The position numbers and the translations under genes were made by a program. From Firm-04 sp964463355 (GTDB lineage: Bacteria > Bacillota > Clostridia > Oscillospirales > Ruminococcaceae), in contig CAYXBP010000003.1 in assembly GCA_964463355.1 (NCBI GenBank), positions 71,597 through 135,596 on the forward strand: DNA of 64,000 nucleotides, written 5' to 3'. The notes under the pieces are model-generated. The model saw only the letters and a program-made list of their open reading frames with translations. It had not been told where the DNA came from and searched no databases. Positions 48,736 through 57,561 of this stretch are shown here, one piece after another. Numbering within the stretch: the stretch's first letter is position 1; every line of letters begins with the position of its first letter.

Positions 48736-50550
48736 ATGAACAAAATCACACAGGGCAAGCGGTTGCTTTCAGGCGTGCTAAGCGTATGTCTGACTGCTGC
48801 CATTGCAACATTCCCCACATCGGTTGCCTCTGCATCAACCGTTACCGTAGGGCAAAACCTCGCAAAGGATGATGTTTACCTCGGCTATACGGCAGAACTT
48901 GCAAGTTCTGATTTGGATACCATCGTGATATATGTCACCAGCGCAACCGATACTACTTTTTCATATGGTTTCGGTATCGGCACAGCTTCCACGCCCTATT
49001 GGTATGAGTACACTGGTTCTGGTTTTGCTGCCGAGGGCAAGGGCACGGAAATCCAGTTGAAGGCAGGCGTTTCTACGCCCATCTCTCTTGATGTTTCCAG
49101 TCTGGATCTGAGCTACAATCCGAAATCCGATCAGTACCCCGGCAAGTACGAATTCCGCAACTATTCCAGCGGCACAGTTACCGTGGATAAAGTATCTGAT
49201 ACCATCAGTGGCACAGCGGATCCCGATACACCCAGTACGCCAAGCGGTACTGCCAATACAAAAAGCGGAACCTATACCTTCAAAGACAACAAAGACGGCA
49301 CTGCAACCATCACAGCAACCCTTGCGGCAACCGTGGATGATATCGATGCTTTGCTGACGCAGGGCTATGATGAGGAACAATATCTTGATGAAAATGGGGT
49401 TTCTTCATGGAAAGAAGGCGACCTCATCAACAGTCACAAAATTAAATACAGCGATTTTGGCGTGCCGGCGGGCGATGGTATCACATTGCAGTCCTTCACT
49501 TTCACGGTGGAATCCACCGAGGATATTGGTACCTTCATGTACGGCTGCGGTATGAACGTTGTGCAGAATTCTCCTGCTGATACAGAAGCTGTTCTGGGTA
49601 AGAATGGTTACTGGTATAACGAGCATGGCGATGACGCAGAGGGCGTTGATTTTGAAATTGAAGTTGGTAAGGGCACTACGCTGAAGAATTGCGGTAAGTG
49701 GCTCGAGGTTACATGGGATGTTCCGGCGGACGTGCAGCCCTATGCCACCACTGGCGCATCAGATACCGTTTCTTTGCAGTATTGGTATGGCGATTTGGAC
49801 GAAGTAACGCTGACTGCTGCAACCTGCACCTACACCGTTGAAAAGACCGTTCCCTATTCTGGTCAAGCATCTGTCAGCGTTTCTGAAAAGATTACGGCAG
49901 GCTCTGATACTACCAATTCTGTTCAGGTTGCACTTTCTGAGTTGGGCTTGACTGAGAATGATCAGATTCAGGCAATAAAGTTTACCATCAAGGGCAGTTC
50001 TGCTCTGGGCAAAATCGTATTCGGTATGGGCGCATCTGTTACCGAAGATTGCGCAGCGGCAACCAGCGATTACTTCTATATGAGCAATAGCTATGCCATT
50101 CTTGATGAGGAGGACGATACTGCCGAAATCATGTGGATTCTGCCCGATGGCGTGGCAGGATATGTGGATAACAACTATGGCAACGCGTTGTTTGGCTACT
50201 GGTACGGTCAGAACGAAGACAGCGTCACCCTGACCGATATTACCGTTTACTACAACACTGTTGTGGAAACCACAACAACGACTACAACAACCACCACAAC
50301 AACTACCACTACCACAACAACTACTACCAGTGAGCAAACCGCAACACTCTTGGGCGATGTCAACTGCGATGGCATTATCAGGGTCGATGATGTTATTTTG
50401 CTCAACCGTTTTGTTGCAGAAGATACTACCGCAGCTGTTTCCGATCAAGGGCTGGTCAACGCCGATGTGAATTTTTCCGGTAAGGCAGATGGCGCAGATG
50501 CTGTAGAAATTCTAAGACTGTTGGCGGGTCTGATTTCCAGCTTCCTCTGA
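48736..50550 (+). CDS. Secreted dockerin protein with three probable carbohydrate-binding modules
   Basis: 604 aa. Signal peptide (about 1-34, ending VASAS). Three beta-sandwich-like modules follow (about 35-150, 170-350 and 352-508). Each carries a related motif around an aromatic pair (YGFGIG...YWYEY, YGCGMN...GYWYN, FGMGAS...DYFYM), and the second and third end in a YWYG pattern (LQYWYGDLDEVTL, FGYWYGQNEDSVTL). A 20-residue poly-Thr linker (about 513-532) and a dockerin follow: GDVNCDGIIRVDD and DVNFSGKADGADAV; the second loop has Ser in place of Asp. No catalytic residues are seen, so it is probably a binding or adaptor component of the cellulosome. RBS GAAAGGAAGG. Controlled by the TTCAT boxes upstream. 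Confidence 0.85.
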   Translation: MNKITQGKRLLSGVLSVCLTAAIATFPTSVASASTVTVGQNLAKDDVYLGYTAELASSDLDTIVIYVTSATDTTFSYGFGIGTASTPYWYEYTGSGFAAEGKGTEIQLKAGVSTPISLDVSSLDLSYNPKSDQYPGKYEFRNYSSGTVTVDKVSDTISGTADPDTPSTPSGTANTKSGTYTFKDNKDGTATITATLAATVDDIDALLTQGYDEEQYLDENGVSSWKEGDLINSHKIKYSDFGVPAGDGITLQSFTFTVESTEDIGTFMYGCGMNVVQNSPADTEAVLGKNGYWYNEHGDDAEGVDFEIEVGKGTTLKNCGKWLEVTWDVPADVQPYATTGASDTVSLQYWYGDLDEVTLTAATCTYTVEKTVPYSGQASVSVSEKITAGSDTTNSVQVALSELGLTENDQIQAIKFTIKGSSALGKIVFGMGASVTEDCAAATSDYFYMSNSYAILDEEDDTAEIMWILPDGVAGYVDNNYGNALFGYWYGQNEDSVTLTDITVYYNTVVETTTTTTTTTTTTTTTTTTTTSEQTATLLGDVNCDGIIRVDDVILLNRFVAEDTTAAVSDQGLVNADVNFSGKADGADAVEILRLLAGLISSFL

Positions 50551-50667
50551 TTCATCTTTATTTTCTGTTTTCCCTTTCTTTTGGTAATCCTGCACATCGT
50601 TTGTCATCAGGCTTTGTGCAGTGTTGCCTTAACTTCTTTCATTTTTGTTTGATTTGATGTTGTTTAC

Positions 50668-50701
50668 GGCTGCAAAGCAATGTATGCTTTGCAGCCTTTT
50701 T
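50668..50701 (+). terminator. Terminator after the dockerin gene
   Basis: 12-bp stem GGCTGCAAAGCA/TGCTTTGCAGCC followed by TTTTT. It lies 118 nt after the stop; the gap before it (50551-50667) also has a weaker hairpin (CTGCACA/TGTGCAG, 50590-50621) and nothing else recognised. Confidence 0.85.
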
Positions 50702-50783
50702 CGCATGATGTTGTGAATAGTCCACAAAAGCACGAAAAATACAGCTGCTAGCCATGACAAAAGAGAAAAAATCTGTAAAGCCC

Positions 50784-50812
50784 TTGACATTTACAGCGAA
50801 AACTGATATAAT
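50784..50812 (+). promoter_or_regulatory. Promoter of the ylxM-ffh-rpsP-khpA operon
   Basis: TTGACA (50784-50789), 17-bp spacer, TATAAT (50807-50812), a perfect consensus. Start near 50819. Confidence 0.85.
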
Positions 50813-50871
50813 GATTCTTGCTTGTAAAGGCTTGCACTATGACAGCAATTCCGAATGCGAGGACGGATACA

Positions 50872-51222
50872 ATGAAAAATCTGGATTTTGTTCTTCTGCT
50901 GGATTGCTACGGCAGTCTGTTGACCAAACGGCAGCGCGATCTTCTGGAAGGGTACTATGACGAGGATCTTTCCCTTGCCGAATTGGCAGAGCCACTGGGT
51001 GTTTCACGTCAGGCAGTGCATGATAGCATCCGCCGCGGAGAACGCCAACTCTTAAGCTTTGAGGAACAGATGGGGCTTGCCCATCGCTTGCAGCAGTGCT
51101 ACACCCTGTTTGAAACCATTGAGGGCTACGGTGTGCAGCTTAAAGAATCAGATACAACACAAACAATTGCAATCGCAAATGCGATTGCCGATGCCGCACA
51201 GCAGGGCAAGGCACTGCTGTAA
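50872..51222 (+). CDS. ylxM: YlxM-family DNA-binding protein
   Basis: 116 aa from ATG 50872, whose product begins MKNLDFVLLLDCYGSLLTKRQ in the usual YlxM way. An alternative ATG at 50839 has a slightly better RBS (TAAAGG) and would add 11 residues. Helix-turn-helix region DLSLAELAEPLGVSRQAVHD. The gene precedes ffh in most Firmicutes and is thought to modulate the signal-recognition-particle operon. Same order here. Confidence 0.88.
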   Translation: MKNLDFVLLLDCYGSLLTKRQRDLLEGYYDEDLSLAELAEPLGVSRQAVHDSIRRGERQLLSFEEQMGLAHRLQQCYTLFETIEGYGVQLKESDTTQTIAIANAIADAAQQGKALL

Positions 51223-51265
51223 TTCGTAACTTTCATTCCGCAAATAGCAAAGGAGGGGCTTCCAC

Positions 51266-52657
51266 ATGGCATTTGAAGGTTTGTCTGGCAAATTGAATCA
51301 GGTGTTTAAAAAGCTGCGCTCCCGTGGCAAACTCACCGAGGCAGATGTAAAAGAAGCTATGCGTGAGGTTCGTCTGGCACTGCTGGAAGCGGATGTCAGC
51401 TATAAGGTCGTAAAGGATTTCGTTGGCAAGGTCACAGAACGCGCCGTTGGCAGTGATGTACTGGAAAGCCTGACCCCTGCACAACAGGTGGTCAAGATCG
51501 TGAACGAAGAGCTTTGCGCACTGATGGGCAATGCCAATTCCCGCATTAACTTTCCATCAAAGCCACCATGCATCATGATGCTGTGCGGATTGCAAGGCTC
51601 CGGCAAAACTACCCACGCCGCAAAGCTTGCGAAATATCTTAAAAAAGAGGGACACCATCCCCTGCTGGTTGCTTGCGATGTCTATCGCCCTGCCGCAATC
51701 GACCAGTTGAAAATTGTGGGCGAACAGGCGGGCGTTGCCGTGTTTGAAATGGGGCAAGTGAATCCCGTGGAGATTGCAAGACAGAGCTTACGCTACGCCA
51801 CAGATCATAACCATGATTTGGTCATTCTTGATACCGCTGGTCGCTTGCATATCGATGAAAAGCTGATGGACGAGCTGAAGGAAATCAAGGCAGTGGCACA
51901 GCCCCACGAGATTATGCTGGTGGTGGATGCTATGACTGGTCAGGATGCTGTCAATGTCGCAAAAGCCTTCGATGATGCGCTGGGCATTCACAGTGTGCTG
52001 ATGTCTAAACTGGATTCCGATACCAGAGGCGGTGCGGCACTTTCTGTGCTGTCTGTTACAGGTAAACCCATCAAGTTTGTGGGTATGGGCGAAAAGTTGG
52101 ATGAGTTTGAGCAGTTCCACCCGGAGCGTATGGCATCTCGTATTTTGGGTATGGGCGATATGCTGACGCTGATTGAAAAGGCAGAAACGGTTTACTCGCA
52201 ACAAGAAGCCGAGAAGCTTACCCAAAAACTGCAAAAGAATCAGTTTGATATGAACGATCTGCTGGAACAGATTCGGCAGATTCAGAAAATGGGCAGCATC
52301 AAAAGCCTGCTTTCCATGATGCCTGGTGTCGGCGACAAGGTCGATGAGTTGGATGTGGATGAGAAGCAGTTTGGCAGAGTACAGGCAATGATCACTTCTA
52401 TGACGCCAGCGGAGCGTGCAAAGCCTTCGATTATTAATCCTTCGCGCAAACGTAGAATCGCAAAAGGCAGCGGCGCAAAGGTCGAAGATGTCAATCGTCT
52501 GCTCAAACAGTTTGAACAGATGCAATCGCTGATGAAAAAAATAGGTGGCGGCAAGGGCTTGATGAAAAATAAAGCCATGAGCCGTAAATTGCGCAAACAA
52601 ATGGCAATGATGGATAAAAACGGCAGCATGGGCGGTTTTCCAGGAATGGGAATGTAA
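51266..52657 (+). CDS. ffh: Signal recognition particle protein Ffh (SRP54)
   Basis: GTPase that targets membrane and secreted proteins with 4.5S RNA. 463 aa: N domain, G domain with GLQGSGKTTHAAKLAKYL (about 108-125), DTAGRLHID, TKLD-type motif SKLDSDTRGGAALS, and a Met-rich M domain (330-463; MMPGVGDKVDEL, KKIGGGKGLMKNKAMS, GMGM end). RBS AAAGGAGGGG. Highly relevant here because the organism exports many secreted fibre-degrading proteins. Confidence 0.96.
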   Translation: MAFEGLSGKLNQVFKKLRSRGKLTEADVKEAMREVRLALLEADVSYKVVKDFVGKVTERAVGSDVLESLTPAQQVVKIVNEELCALMGNANSRINFPSKPPCIMMLCGLQGSGKTTHAAKLAKYLKKEGHHPLLVACDVYRPAAIDQLKIVGEQAGVAVFEMGQVNPVEIARQSLRYATDHNHDLVILDTAGRLHIDEKLMDELKEIKAVAQPHEIMLVVDAMTGQDAVNVAKAFDDALGIHSVLMSKLDSDTRGGAALSVLSVTGKPIKFVGMGEKLDEFEQFHPERMASRILGMGDMLTLIEKAETVYSQQEAEKLTQKLQKNQFDMNDLLEQIRQIQKMGSIKSLLSMMPGVGDKVDELDVDEKQFGRVQAMITSMTPAERAKPSIINPSRKRRIAKGSGAKVEDVNRLLKQFEQMQSLMKKIGGGKGLMKNKAMSRKLRKQMAMMDKNGSMGGFPGMGM

Positions 52658-52735
52658 CAGTTGCAGTTCACTACGCTTCATTGCGGCTAACGCCGCTTTG
52701 ATATAACAACATCGTTTATCGGAGGTGAAATAAAA

Positions 52736-52978
52736 ATGGCAGTCAAGATTCGTCTGAGAAGAATGGGCGCCAAGAAGGCTCCTTTCTACCGTATTGTTGT
52801 TGCTGATGGCAGATACCCCAGAGATGGTCGCTTCATTGAGGAACTGGGTTACTACGATCCCACCAAGGAGCCTTCTGTGGTAAAGGTTGATGCTGATAAG
52901 GCAAAGACATGGTTGGCAAACGGCGCACAGCCTACCGACACCGTAAGAGTCATCCTGAAGAAGCAGGGGATTCTGTAA
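52736..52978 (+). CDS. rpsP: Ribosomal protein S16
   Basis: 80 aa; VKIRLRRMGAKKAPFYRIVV and DGRFIEELGYYDPT are the S16 signature. RBS CGGAGGTGA. A small hairpin (GCGGC-TAAC-GCCGC, 52683-52696) followed by TTTG lies in the 78-nt gap after ffh and could adjust read-through; it is weak. Confidence 0.96.
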   Translation: MAVKIRLRRMGAKKAPFYRIVVADGRYPRDGRFIEELGYYDPTKEPSVVKVDADKAKTWLANGAQPTDTVRVILKKQGIL

Positions 52979-53021
52979 GGTGCAGGTATAACCAGAACAA
53001 TCACCAATGGGAGAGCCGAAC

Positions 53022-53255
53022 ATGAAAGAACTGTTGTATGCCATCACAGAGGGCTTGGTTGCAGATAAAGATGCAATCAAGATCACACAGGATGAGCCGA
53101 ATGATGAAGGCATCATTGTGCTGCACCTGACCGTTGCTCCTGAGGATATGGGCAGAGTAATCGGCAAACAGGGTAGAATTGCTAAGGCGATTCGTACCGT
53201 GGTGCGTGCAGGTGCCGCTCGCGAAAACCTCAGAGTTATGGTTGAAATTGACTGA
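53022..53255 (+). CDS. khpA: KH-domain RNA-binding protein KhpA
   Basis: 77 aa from ATG 53022 (GGGAG); the open frame starts 15 nt earlier without an RBS. The KH core GRVIGKQGRIAKAIRTVVR contains the GxxG loop as GKQG. In other Firmicutes KhpA pairs with KhpB/EloR to control cell elongation and binds small RNAs. It follows rpsP as usual, but rimM, trmD and rplS, which often come next, are absent: a terminator ends the operon. Confidence 0.93.
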   Translation: MKELLYAITEGLVADKDAIKITQDEPNDEGIIVLHLTVAPEDMGRVIGKQGRIAKAIRTVVRAGAARENLRVMVEID

Positions 53256-53277
53256 TTCCCTGTGATTCATGAACAGG

Positions 53278-53310
53278 AAGGCTGTACAGCTGTTGCTGTG
53301 CAGCCTTTTT
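53278..53310 (+). terminator. Terminator of the ffh operon
   Basis: Stem AAGGCTG...AGC/GCT...CAGCCTT (53278-53307) with a small internal mismatch, followed by TTTTT. Confidence 0.8.
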
Positions 53311-53426
53311 CTGTGCTTGTGTTTTTTTCATGTCCATGGAATATTTCTGATAGTCTGAAATGCTCTTCTAAAGGCTTCGCCGAAAACCTTAACCTTTCGC
53401 TAAGCACTTTCAATAGAACCGAATAC

Positions 53427-53468
53427 CAAAAGGAACGAGGGGAGAGCGATTGTATCGCTTTCCCCTCG
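53427..53468 (-). terminator. Terminator of the htrA operon
   Basis: 15-nt arms (53436-53450 and 53454-53468) pair along their length except for one A-C mismatch, with a 3-nt loop; read on the minus strand the hairpin is followed by TTCCTTTTGG. The core CGAGGGGAAAGC matches the terminator at 33847. The remaining ~90 nt up to the htrA stop show no gene. Confidence 0.7.
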
Positions 53469-53554
53469 AAGTGTTGACCCGTGTTTCGTAAAGCTGCGCA
53501 AAATGGGTTTATATGGGTTTGCAGTCAAAAACGGTTTTACAAAATCGTCTTCAC

Positions 53555-54967
53555 TCAATAATTGCCGGAAGTATCGGCAAGTACCTCAAAGGCAATATCA
53601 TAGTATCGAACTGTACCATCATTGTTGAGATGCGCACAGGTTGCCTTGACAGTATCATTTGCTTTCACACCTTTTAATGCTTCATTCAGTGAATCATAGC
53701 CATTGATTTCTACACCGTTCATCTTTACGATGAAATCACCAGGGACCAATGCCGTATCAGCGATGGGTGCGTCCTCATCCAGCGCAGTGATATACACCCC
53801 GACCCCCTGCAACTCTTCAGGCAGCCGCAGACCTGTTGCACCTTCAACATTGGTGGCATCATAAAACTGAATGCCAACGCGCACTCTGCCACTCACATAT
53901 CCGTTCTGAATGATATCTTTGAGGATCGGCAACGCCTCGTTGATGGTAATGGCAAAGCCCAAGCCCTCATAGCTGCCGTAATCAAACATATTGCTGGAAA
54001 CATATTTTGATGATGTGATACCAATGACCTGCCCATAGAGATTCACCAGCGCGCCGCCCGAATTGCCAGGGCTGATTGCAGCATCTGTTTGGAGGCAGTC
54101 CATTTCATAGGTATTGGATTCTGCACGCACCTTGCGATGCAGACCCGAAATGATACCGCTGGAAATCGAGCCAGAAAACCCTGCTGGACAACCCAATGCG
54201 CAAACTTCCTCGCCAAGCACTGTTTCATCGGAATTGCCAATGGCGGCAGGCTGCAAATCGGTTGCCTCAACCTTCATCACGGCGATATCGGTTTTCGTAT
54301 CATAACCCACGCAAACGGCATCATAAACGGTTTCATTATTCATGGTGATTGAGAACGAGTCACCGCCTTTCACCACGTGTGCGTTTGTGGCGATATAGCC
54401 GTCCTTTGTCAGCACGATTCCCGAACCCGTACTTTTGATTACGCCGTGTTCATAAGTATAGATCTGTACGATGCTCGGCATGACGGTAGCAGCAATGCCT
54501 TCAAGGGTATATTTGCCGTCGGCAGTGATATAATTGGGTTCGGTATTGGGCTTGCTTTGCTGCCCGATGTAAACCTCGGTGATTTCCCCTGCGACATATC
54601 CACCCGATTGAGAGCCTTTTTTCAGATCCCACACAATGCAGAACACGCAAAAGCCGACAATGGAAAGAAACATCAGTGCCAATAGAATTTTCGCCCCCAC
54701 GGAAACGCCGTTTGTGGTGGATTTTGGGGCTACGGCACCAGCTGCTGTTTGTGGCTGATAAGGATATGGTGGCTGCTCTGGTGGCATAGCACAATGCGGA
54801 GTATCGTGCGGTACATTGTTTGGCACAGTTGTTTCCTGTGCGGCGGAAGTACCGTCTATCTCCAGATTATGCGTTGCATCAGGCATATTCTGCGTTGTAG
54901 GGATATTTTGCACCTCAGGGGATGTCAGCGCATCCTGCTCACTGGGATTGGTTGGGATTTCGTTCAT
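53555..54967 (-). CDS. htrA: HtrA/DegP-family membrane serine protease
   Basis: Quality-control protease for exported proteins. 470 aa from ATG 54967 (AAAGGAGA); the longer frame overlaps the kinase gene. A ~95-residue cytoplasmic region rich in Pro, Gln and Thr, one membrane helix (about 103-127), a trypsin-like domain with TNAHVV (His), DIAVMK (Asp) and GNSGGAL (Ser), then one PDZ domain (about 360-465). It overlaps the upstream kinase by 29 nt and is in an operon with a response regulator and kinase, the same arrangement of parts as the CssRS-HtrA secretion-stress system known from Bacillus. Confidence 0.93.
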   Translation of the reverse strand: MNEIPTNPSEQDALTSPEVQNIPTTQNMPDATHNLEIDGTSAAQETTVPNNVPHDTPHCAMPPEQPPYPYQPQTAAGAVAPKSTTNGVSVGAKILLALMFLSIVGFCVFCIVWDLKKGSQSGGYVAGEITEVYIGQQSKPNTEPNYITADGKYTLEGIAATVMPSIVQIYTYEHGVIKSTGSGIVLTKDGYIATNAHVVKGGDSFSITMNNETVYDAVCVGYDTKTDIAVMKVEATDLQPAAIGNSDETVLGEEVCALGCPAGFSGSISSGIISGLHRKVRAESNTYEMDCLQTDAAISPGNSGGALVNLYGQVIGITSSKYVSSNMFDYGSYEGLGFAITINEALPILKDIIQNGYVSGRVRVGIQFYDATNVEGATGLRLPEELQGVGVYITALDEDAPIADTALVPGDFIVKMNGVEINGYDSLNEALKGVKANDTVKATCAHLNNDGTVRYYDIAFEVLADTSGNY

Positions 54968-56438
54968 GTGGCTCTCCTTTTCCTCGTTTTGCTTTTGGTG
55001 ATGCAGCTGCTGCATCCTTTGGTTGCGCGGCTTTTGGCTGTTGCAACGGCAATGACAGAACAAATTCAGTGTATTCGTTTGGCACACTTTTTACGGTAAT
55101 GGTGCCGCTATGCAATGCAACGATGCGGCTGACGATGGATAATCCCAACCCCACACCGGTAGTATCTTTACTGCGAGAGGCATCGGTCTTGTAAAACCGC
55201 TCAAAGATATGCGCCATTTCGGTTTCGGTCAAGCCTTCTCCAGTATTGCGCAGCCGAATGATCGCATTGGTATCATCGGTACGCACCACCAGTGAAAGCG
55301 TGCCGCCGACATTTACAAATTTGATCGCGTTTTCTGTCAGGTTATAAAACACCTGTTGCATCAGGTCGCGGTCTGCTTCAATATAGGTGGGCGCAGCGGT
55401 ATCCAGACCCACCACGGTTAACTTTTTCGCCTCTGCTTTATGTTCAAATAGCAGCAACGTCTGTATCATCAGGTCGGTCACATCCCACCGCTGAAAATTG
55501 GGGGCGAGAGTGCCCTCTTCAAACTTCGAGATGTTCAGCATAGAGTGAATCAACCTTGTCATGCGCTGCACCTCAGAAGAAACCACCTGTAGGTATTCCT
55601 TCGAACGTTCTGCTGGTATAGCACCATCCAAAATGCCATCCACAAAGCCACCGATGGTGGTCATTGGTGTTTTCAGCTCATGTGAAATATTGGAAACAAA
55701 GCTTTTGCGGCTGCGTTCGTTGCGGTCAATAAACTCTGCCATACGATTCATTGTTGCCGCCAGATAATCCAATTCGCCATCGCCTTGCAGCTGCAACCGT
55801 ACCGAAAAATCGCCTTTGGCGTACGCTTCGGCAGCACGGGTAATCTGCGCCACAGGCTTCAGCATCTGACGGGTATTGAGATACAACACCAATGCTGCCG
55901 CCACACCGATGGCAAGCACGACAATCGTTAAAACAATCAGCAGATTTTGCGAAAACTCCTCAAGTTTGGTAATGGGATACATCAGCATCAGGTAGTAGCG
56001 ATTACTGTCTATATCCAGATATTCAACATAACGCGCAGTAGATTCCGTTTGCCCCGCAGCGGTGGCACCAAACTGACAGTAAGGCTCTGCATCAGCACTC
56101 ATCCGCAGCGTTTCGTTCAGGCGGATTTCGCCAGTGGCAAAATCGGAACGCACCAGACATTCCCCTTCGGCATCGAACAGATAGCAGTCGATGTTATAGG
56201 TCATGGTATAGCTTTGCAGATCGCTTTGCACTGCGTCCAGTGGCAGCTTGTCGATATCCACGCAGCGATTGCGTATAGTGGAAAGAATCAACTGCGCGGA
56301 ATCTTCAATCTCATTCCGCACTTCTTGTTCATAGCGGCGGTTCGCACTCACCATCACGGTGATGCCTGCAACAGCGCAGGCAAACATCACAAACACGGTA
56401 TAGAAATAAAAGATGCGGCTGTAAACACTTTTCAGCAT
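54939..56438 (-). CDS. Sensor histidine kinase of the HtrA operon
   Basis: 499 aa from ATG 56438 (GGAG nine bases upstream); the frame is open to 56459. Membrane helix (about 11-32), extracytoplasmic sensing domain (about 33-160), second helix (about 165-187), HAMP domain (about 188-240), HisKA with SNISHELKTPMTTIGGF (phospho-His about 257), HATPase with NLTENAIKF and GVGLGLSIVSRIV, and a Lys/Ala/Pro-rich C-terminal tail of ~30 aa. Lies between the response regulator and htrA and overlaps htrA. Confidence 0.92.
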   Translation of the reverse strand: MLKSVYSRIFYFYTVFVMFACAVAGITVMVSANRRYEQEVRNEIEDSAQLILSTIRNRCVDIDKLPLDAVQSDLQSYTMTYNIDCYLFDAEGECLVRSDFATGEIRLNETLRMSADAEPYCQFGATAAGQTESTARYVEYLDIDSNRYYLMLMYPITKLEEFSQNLLIVLTIVVLAIGVAAALVLYLNTRQMLKPVAQITRAAEAYAKGDFSVRLQLQGDGELDYLAATMNRMAEFIDRNERSRKSFVSNISHELKTPMTTIGGFVDGILDGAIPAERSKEYLQVVSSEVQRMTRLIHSMLNISKFEEGTLAPNFQRWDVTDLMIQTLLLFEHKAEAKKLTVVGLDTAAPTYIEADRDLMQQVFYNLTENAIKFVNVGGTLSLVVRTDDTNAIIRLRNTGEGLTETEMAHIFERFYKTDASRSKDTTGVGLGLSIVSRIVALHSGTITVKSVPNEYTEFVLSLPLQQPKAAQPKDAAAASPKAKRGKGEPHERNPNQSQ

Positions 56439-56471
56439 GGCAGAAATCTCCGTACACAATGGGCGCGGCGA

Positions 56472-57173
56472 TTATTCATCACCCTCTGCCACCTGAAATT
56501 TATATCCCACACTCCAGATTGTACGTAATTCCCAACGATCAGAAACGCCCTCCAGCTTTTCACGCAGACGCTTGATATGCACATCAATGGTACGGGAATC
56601 GCCGTAATACTCGAAGCCCCATACTTCATCCAGAAGTTGGTCACGGGTATATACACGGTTGGGGTGTGAAGCCAGACAGAACAGCAGCTCCAGCTCCTTC
56701 GGGGGGGTGTTGATGACCTTGCCGTTCACCTTCAGTTCATAGCGCGTCATATTTACAGAGAGCTTATCGTACTGAACCTCGCGCACTTCGTTCTCCATGG
56801 GAGCCTGCCCCACGCGACGGCACACGGCAGCGATACGAGCCACGACCTCTTTGGTATCAAAGGGCTTTACAATGTAGTCATCGGCACCCAAGCCAAGCCC
56901 CAGTACCTTGTCGAAGGTTTCGGATTTGGCGGTGATCATGATAATGGGCGCATTCGATTTTTTCCGGATCTCACGGCAGACTTGCCAACCATCCATGCCA
57001 GGCAGCATCACATCCAGCAGTACGATATCGGGGTGCAGCATATTGAATTTTGCTACAGCCTCTTCGCCATCGTATGCCAAAATGGTGGAGTAGCCTTCCT
57101 TTTCCAGATACACACGCAGCAGCTCACAGATATTGCGGTCATCGTCCACGATTAATACTTTATTCATAGCCAT
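56472..57173 (-). CDS. OmpR/PhoB-family response regulator
   Basis: 233 aa from ATG 57173, 7 nt after GGGGGT; longer starts in the frame lack an RBS. Receiver with DDD (8-10 region), VLLDVMLPGMDG (phospho-Asp) and DYIVKPF, then a winged-helix domain (INTPPKELELLFCLASHPN, YTRDQLLDEVWGFEYYGDSRTIDVHIKRLREKLE), very close to classical PhoB/VanR types. The upstream region has four TTCAT repeats with exact 11-bp period, probably its own binding site. 33 nt separate it from the kinase. Confidence 0.93.
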   Translation of the reverse strand: MAMNKVLIVDDDRNICELLRVYLEKEGYSTILAYDGEEAVAKFNMLHPDIVLLDVMLPGMDGWQVCREIRKKSNAPIIMITAKSETFDKVLGLGLGADDYIVKPFDTKEVVARIAAVCRRVGQAPMENEVREVQYDKLSVNMTRYELKVNGKVINTPPKELELLFCLASHPNRVYTRDQLLDEVWGFEYYGDSRTIDVHIKRLREKLEGVSDRWELRTIWSVGYKFQVAEGDE

Positions 57174-57260
57174 GAGAATTACCCCCATCAATTTTATTTT
57201 TATGCAAATTTTCAAAAAACTCCGCCGCATCCGCAGAATATATGCAACTACTCATGATAT

Positions 57261-57266
57261 AGTATA
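57261..57266 (-). promoter_or_regulatory. -10 element of the response regulator operon
   Basis: TATACT on the minus strand, without a good -35: the position 17 bp upstream reads CATATT and overlaps the nearest TTCAT box (20 bp from the -10). This is the look of an activator-dependent promoter. Confidence 0.5.
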
Positions 57267-57286
57267 TCATAAAATTCCTCTCAAAT

Positions 57287-57324
57287 ATGAAATTTTTATG
57301 AATGGATAATGAAAAAACGATGAA
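57287..57324 (-). promoter_or_regulatory. Four TTCAT boxes at exact 11-bp period
   Basis: Minus-strand TTCAT at 57324-57320, 57313-57309, 57302-57298 and 57291-57287. The spacing of one helical turn and position over the -35 region fit binding of tandem OmpR/PhoB-type dimers. The same box is repeated before the dockerin gene at 48736. Confidence 0.7.
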
Positions 57325-57445
57325 ATTGTCAAACAAGCAGCGCGGTACAGAAGAATGTCTCGTGAAAAAAATGCACAAAGTGAATCAAAACCAGTTTATA
57401 ATTTTGTGCAGGCATACAAAATACGGAAAAAGATGGAAAAACCCC

Positions 57446-57473
57446 TTGATTTTTTCTGAAATGATGGTAAAAT
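57446..57473 (+). promoter_or_regulatory. Promoter of groESL
   Basis: TTGATT (57446-57451), 16-bp spacer, TAAAAT (57468-57473). The CIRCE operator lies six bases downstream, over the expected start site. Confidence 0.7.
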
Positions 57474-57478
57474 AAGAA

Positions 57479-57505
57479 TTAGCACTCGAGAGGTTTGAGT
57501 GCTAA
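57479..57505 (+). promoter_or_regulatory. CIRCE operator (HrcA site)
   Basis: Perfect TTAGCACTC (57479-57487), nine bases, GAGTGCTAA (57497-57505). HrcA binding here represses groESL at normal temperature in Firmicutes. hrcA itself is not in the window. Confidence 0.97.
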
Positions 57506-57561
57506 AAACATATCCAGCCTGTATCTTGCAGGTATGATGATAGGAACAAGGAGGAAACATT

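Noticed and set aside
51788..53167. 459-aa minus-strand frame across ffh, rpsP and khpA
   Set aside because: It spans three well-identified plus-strand genes and has no features of its own.
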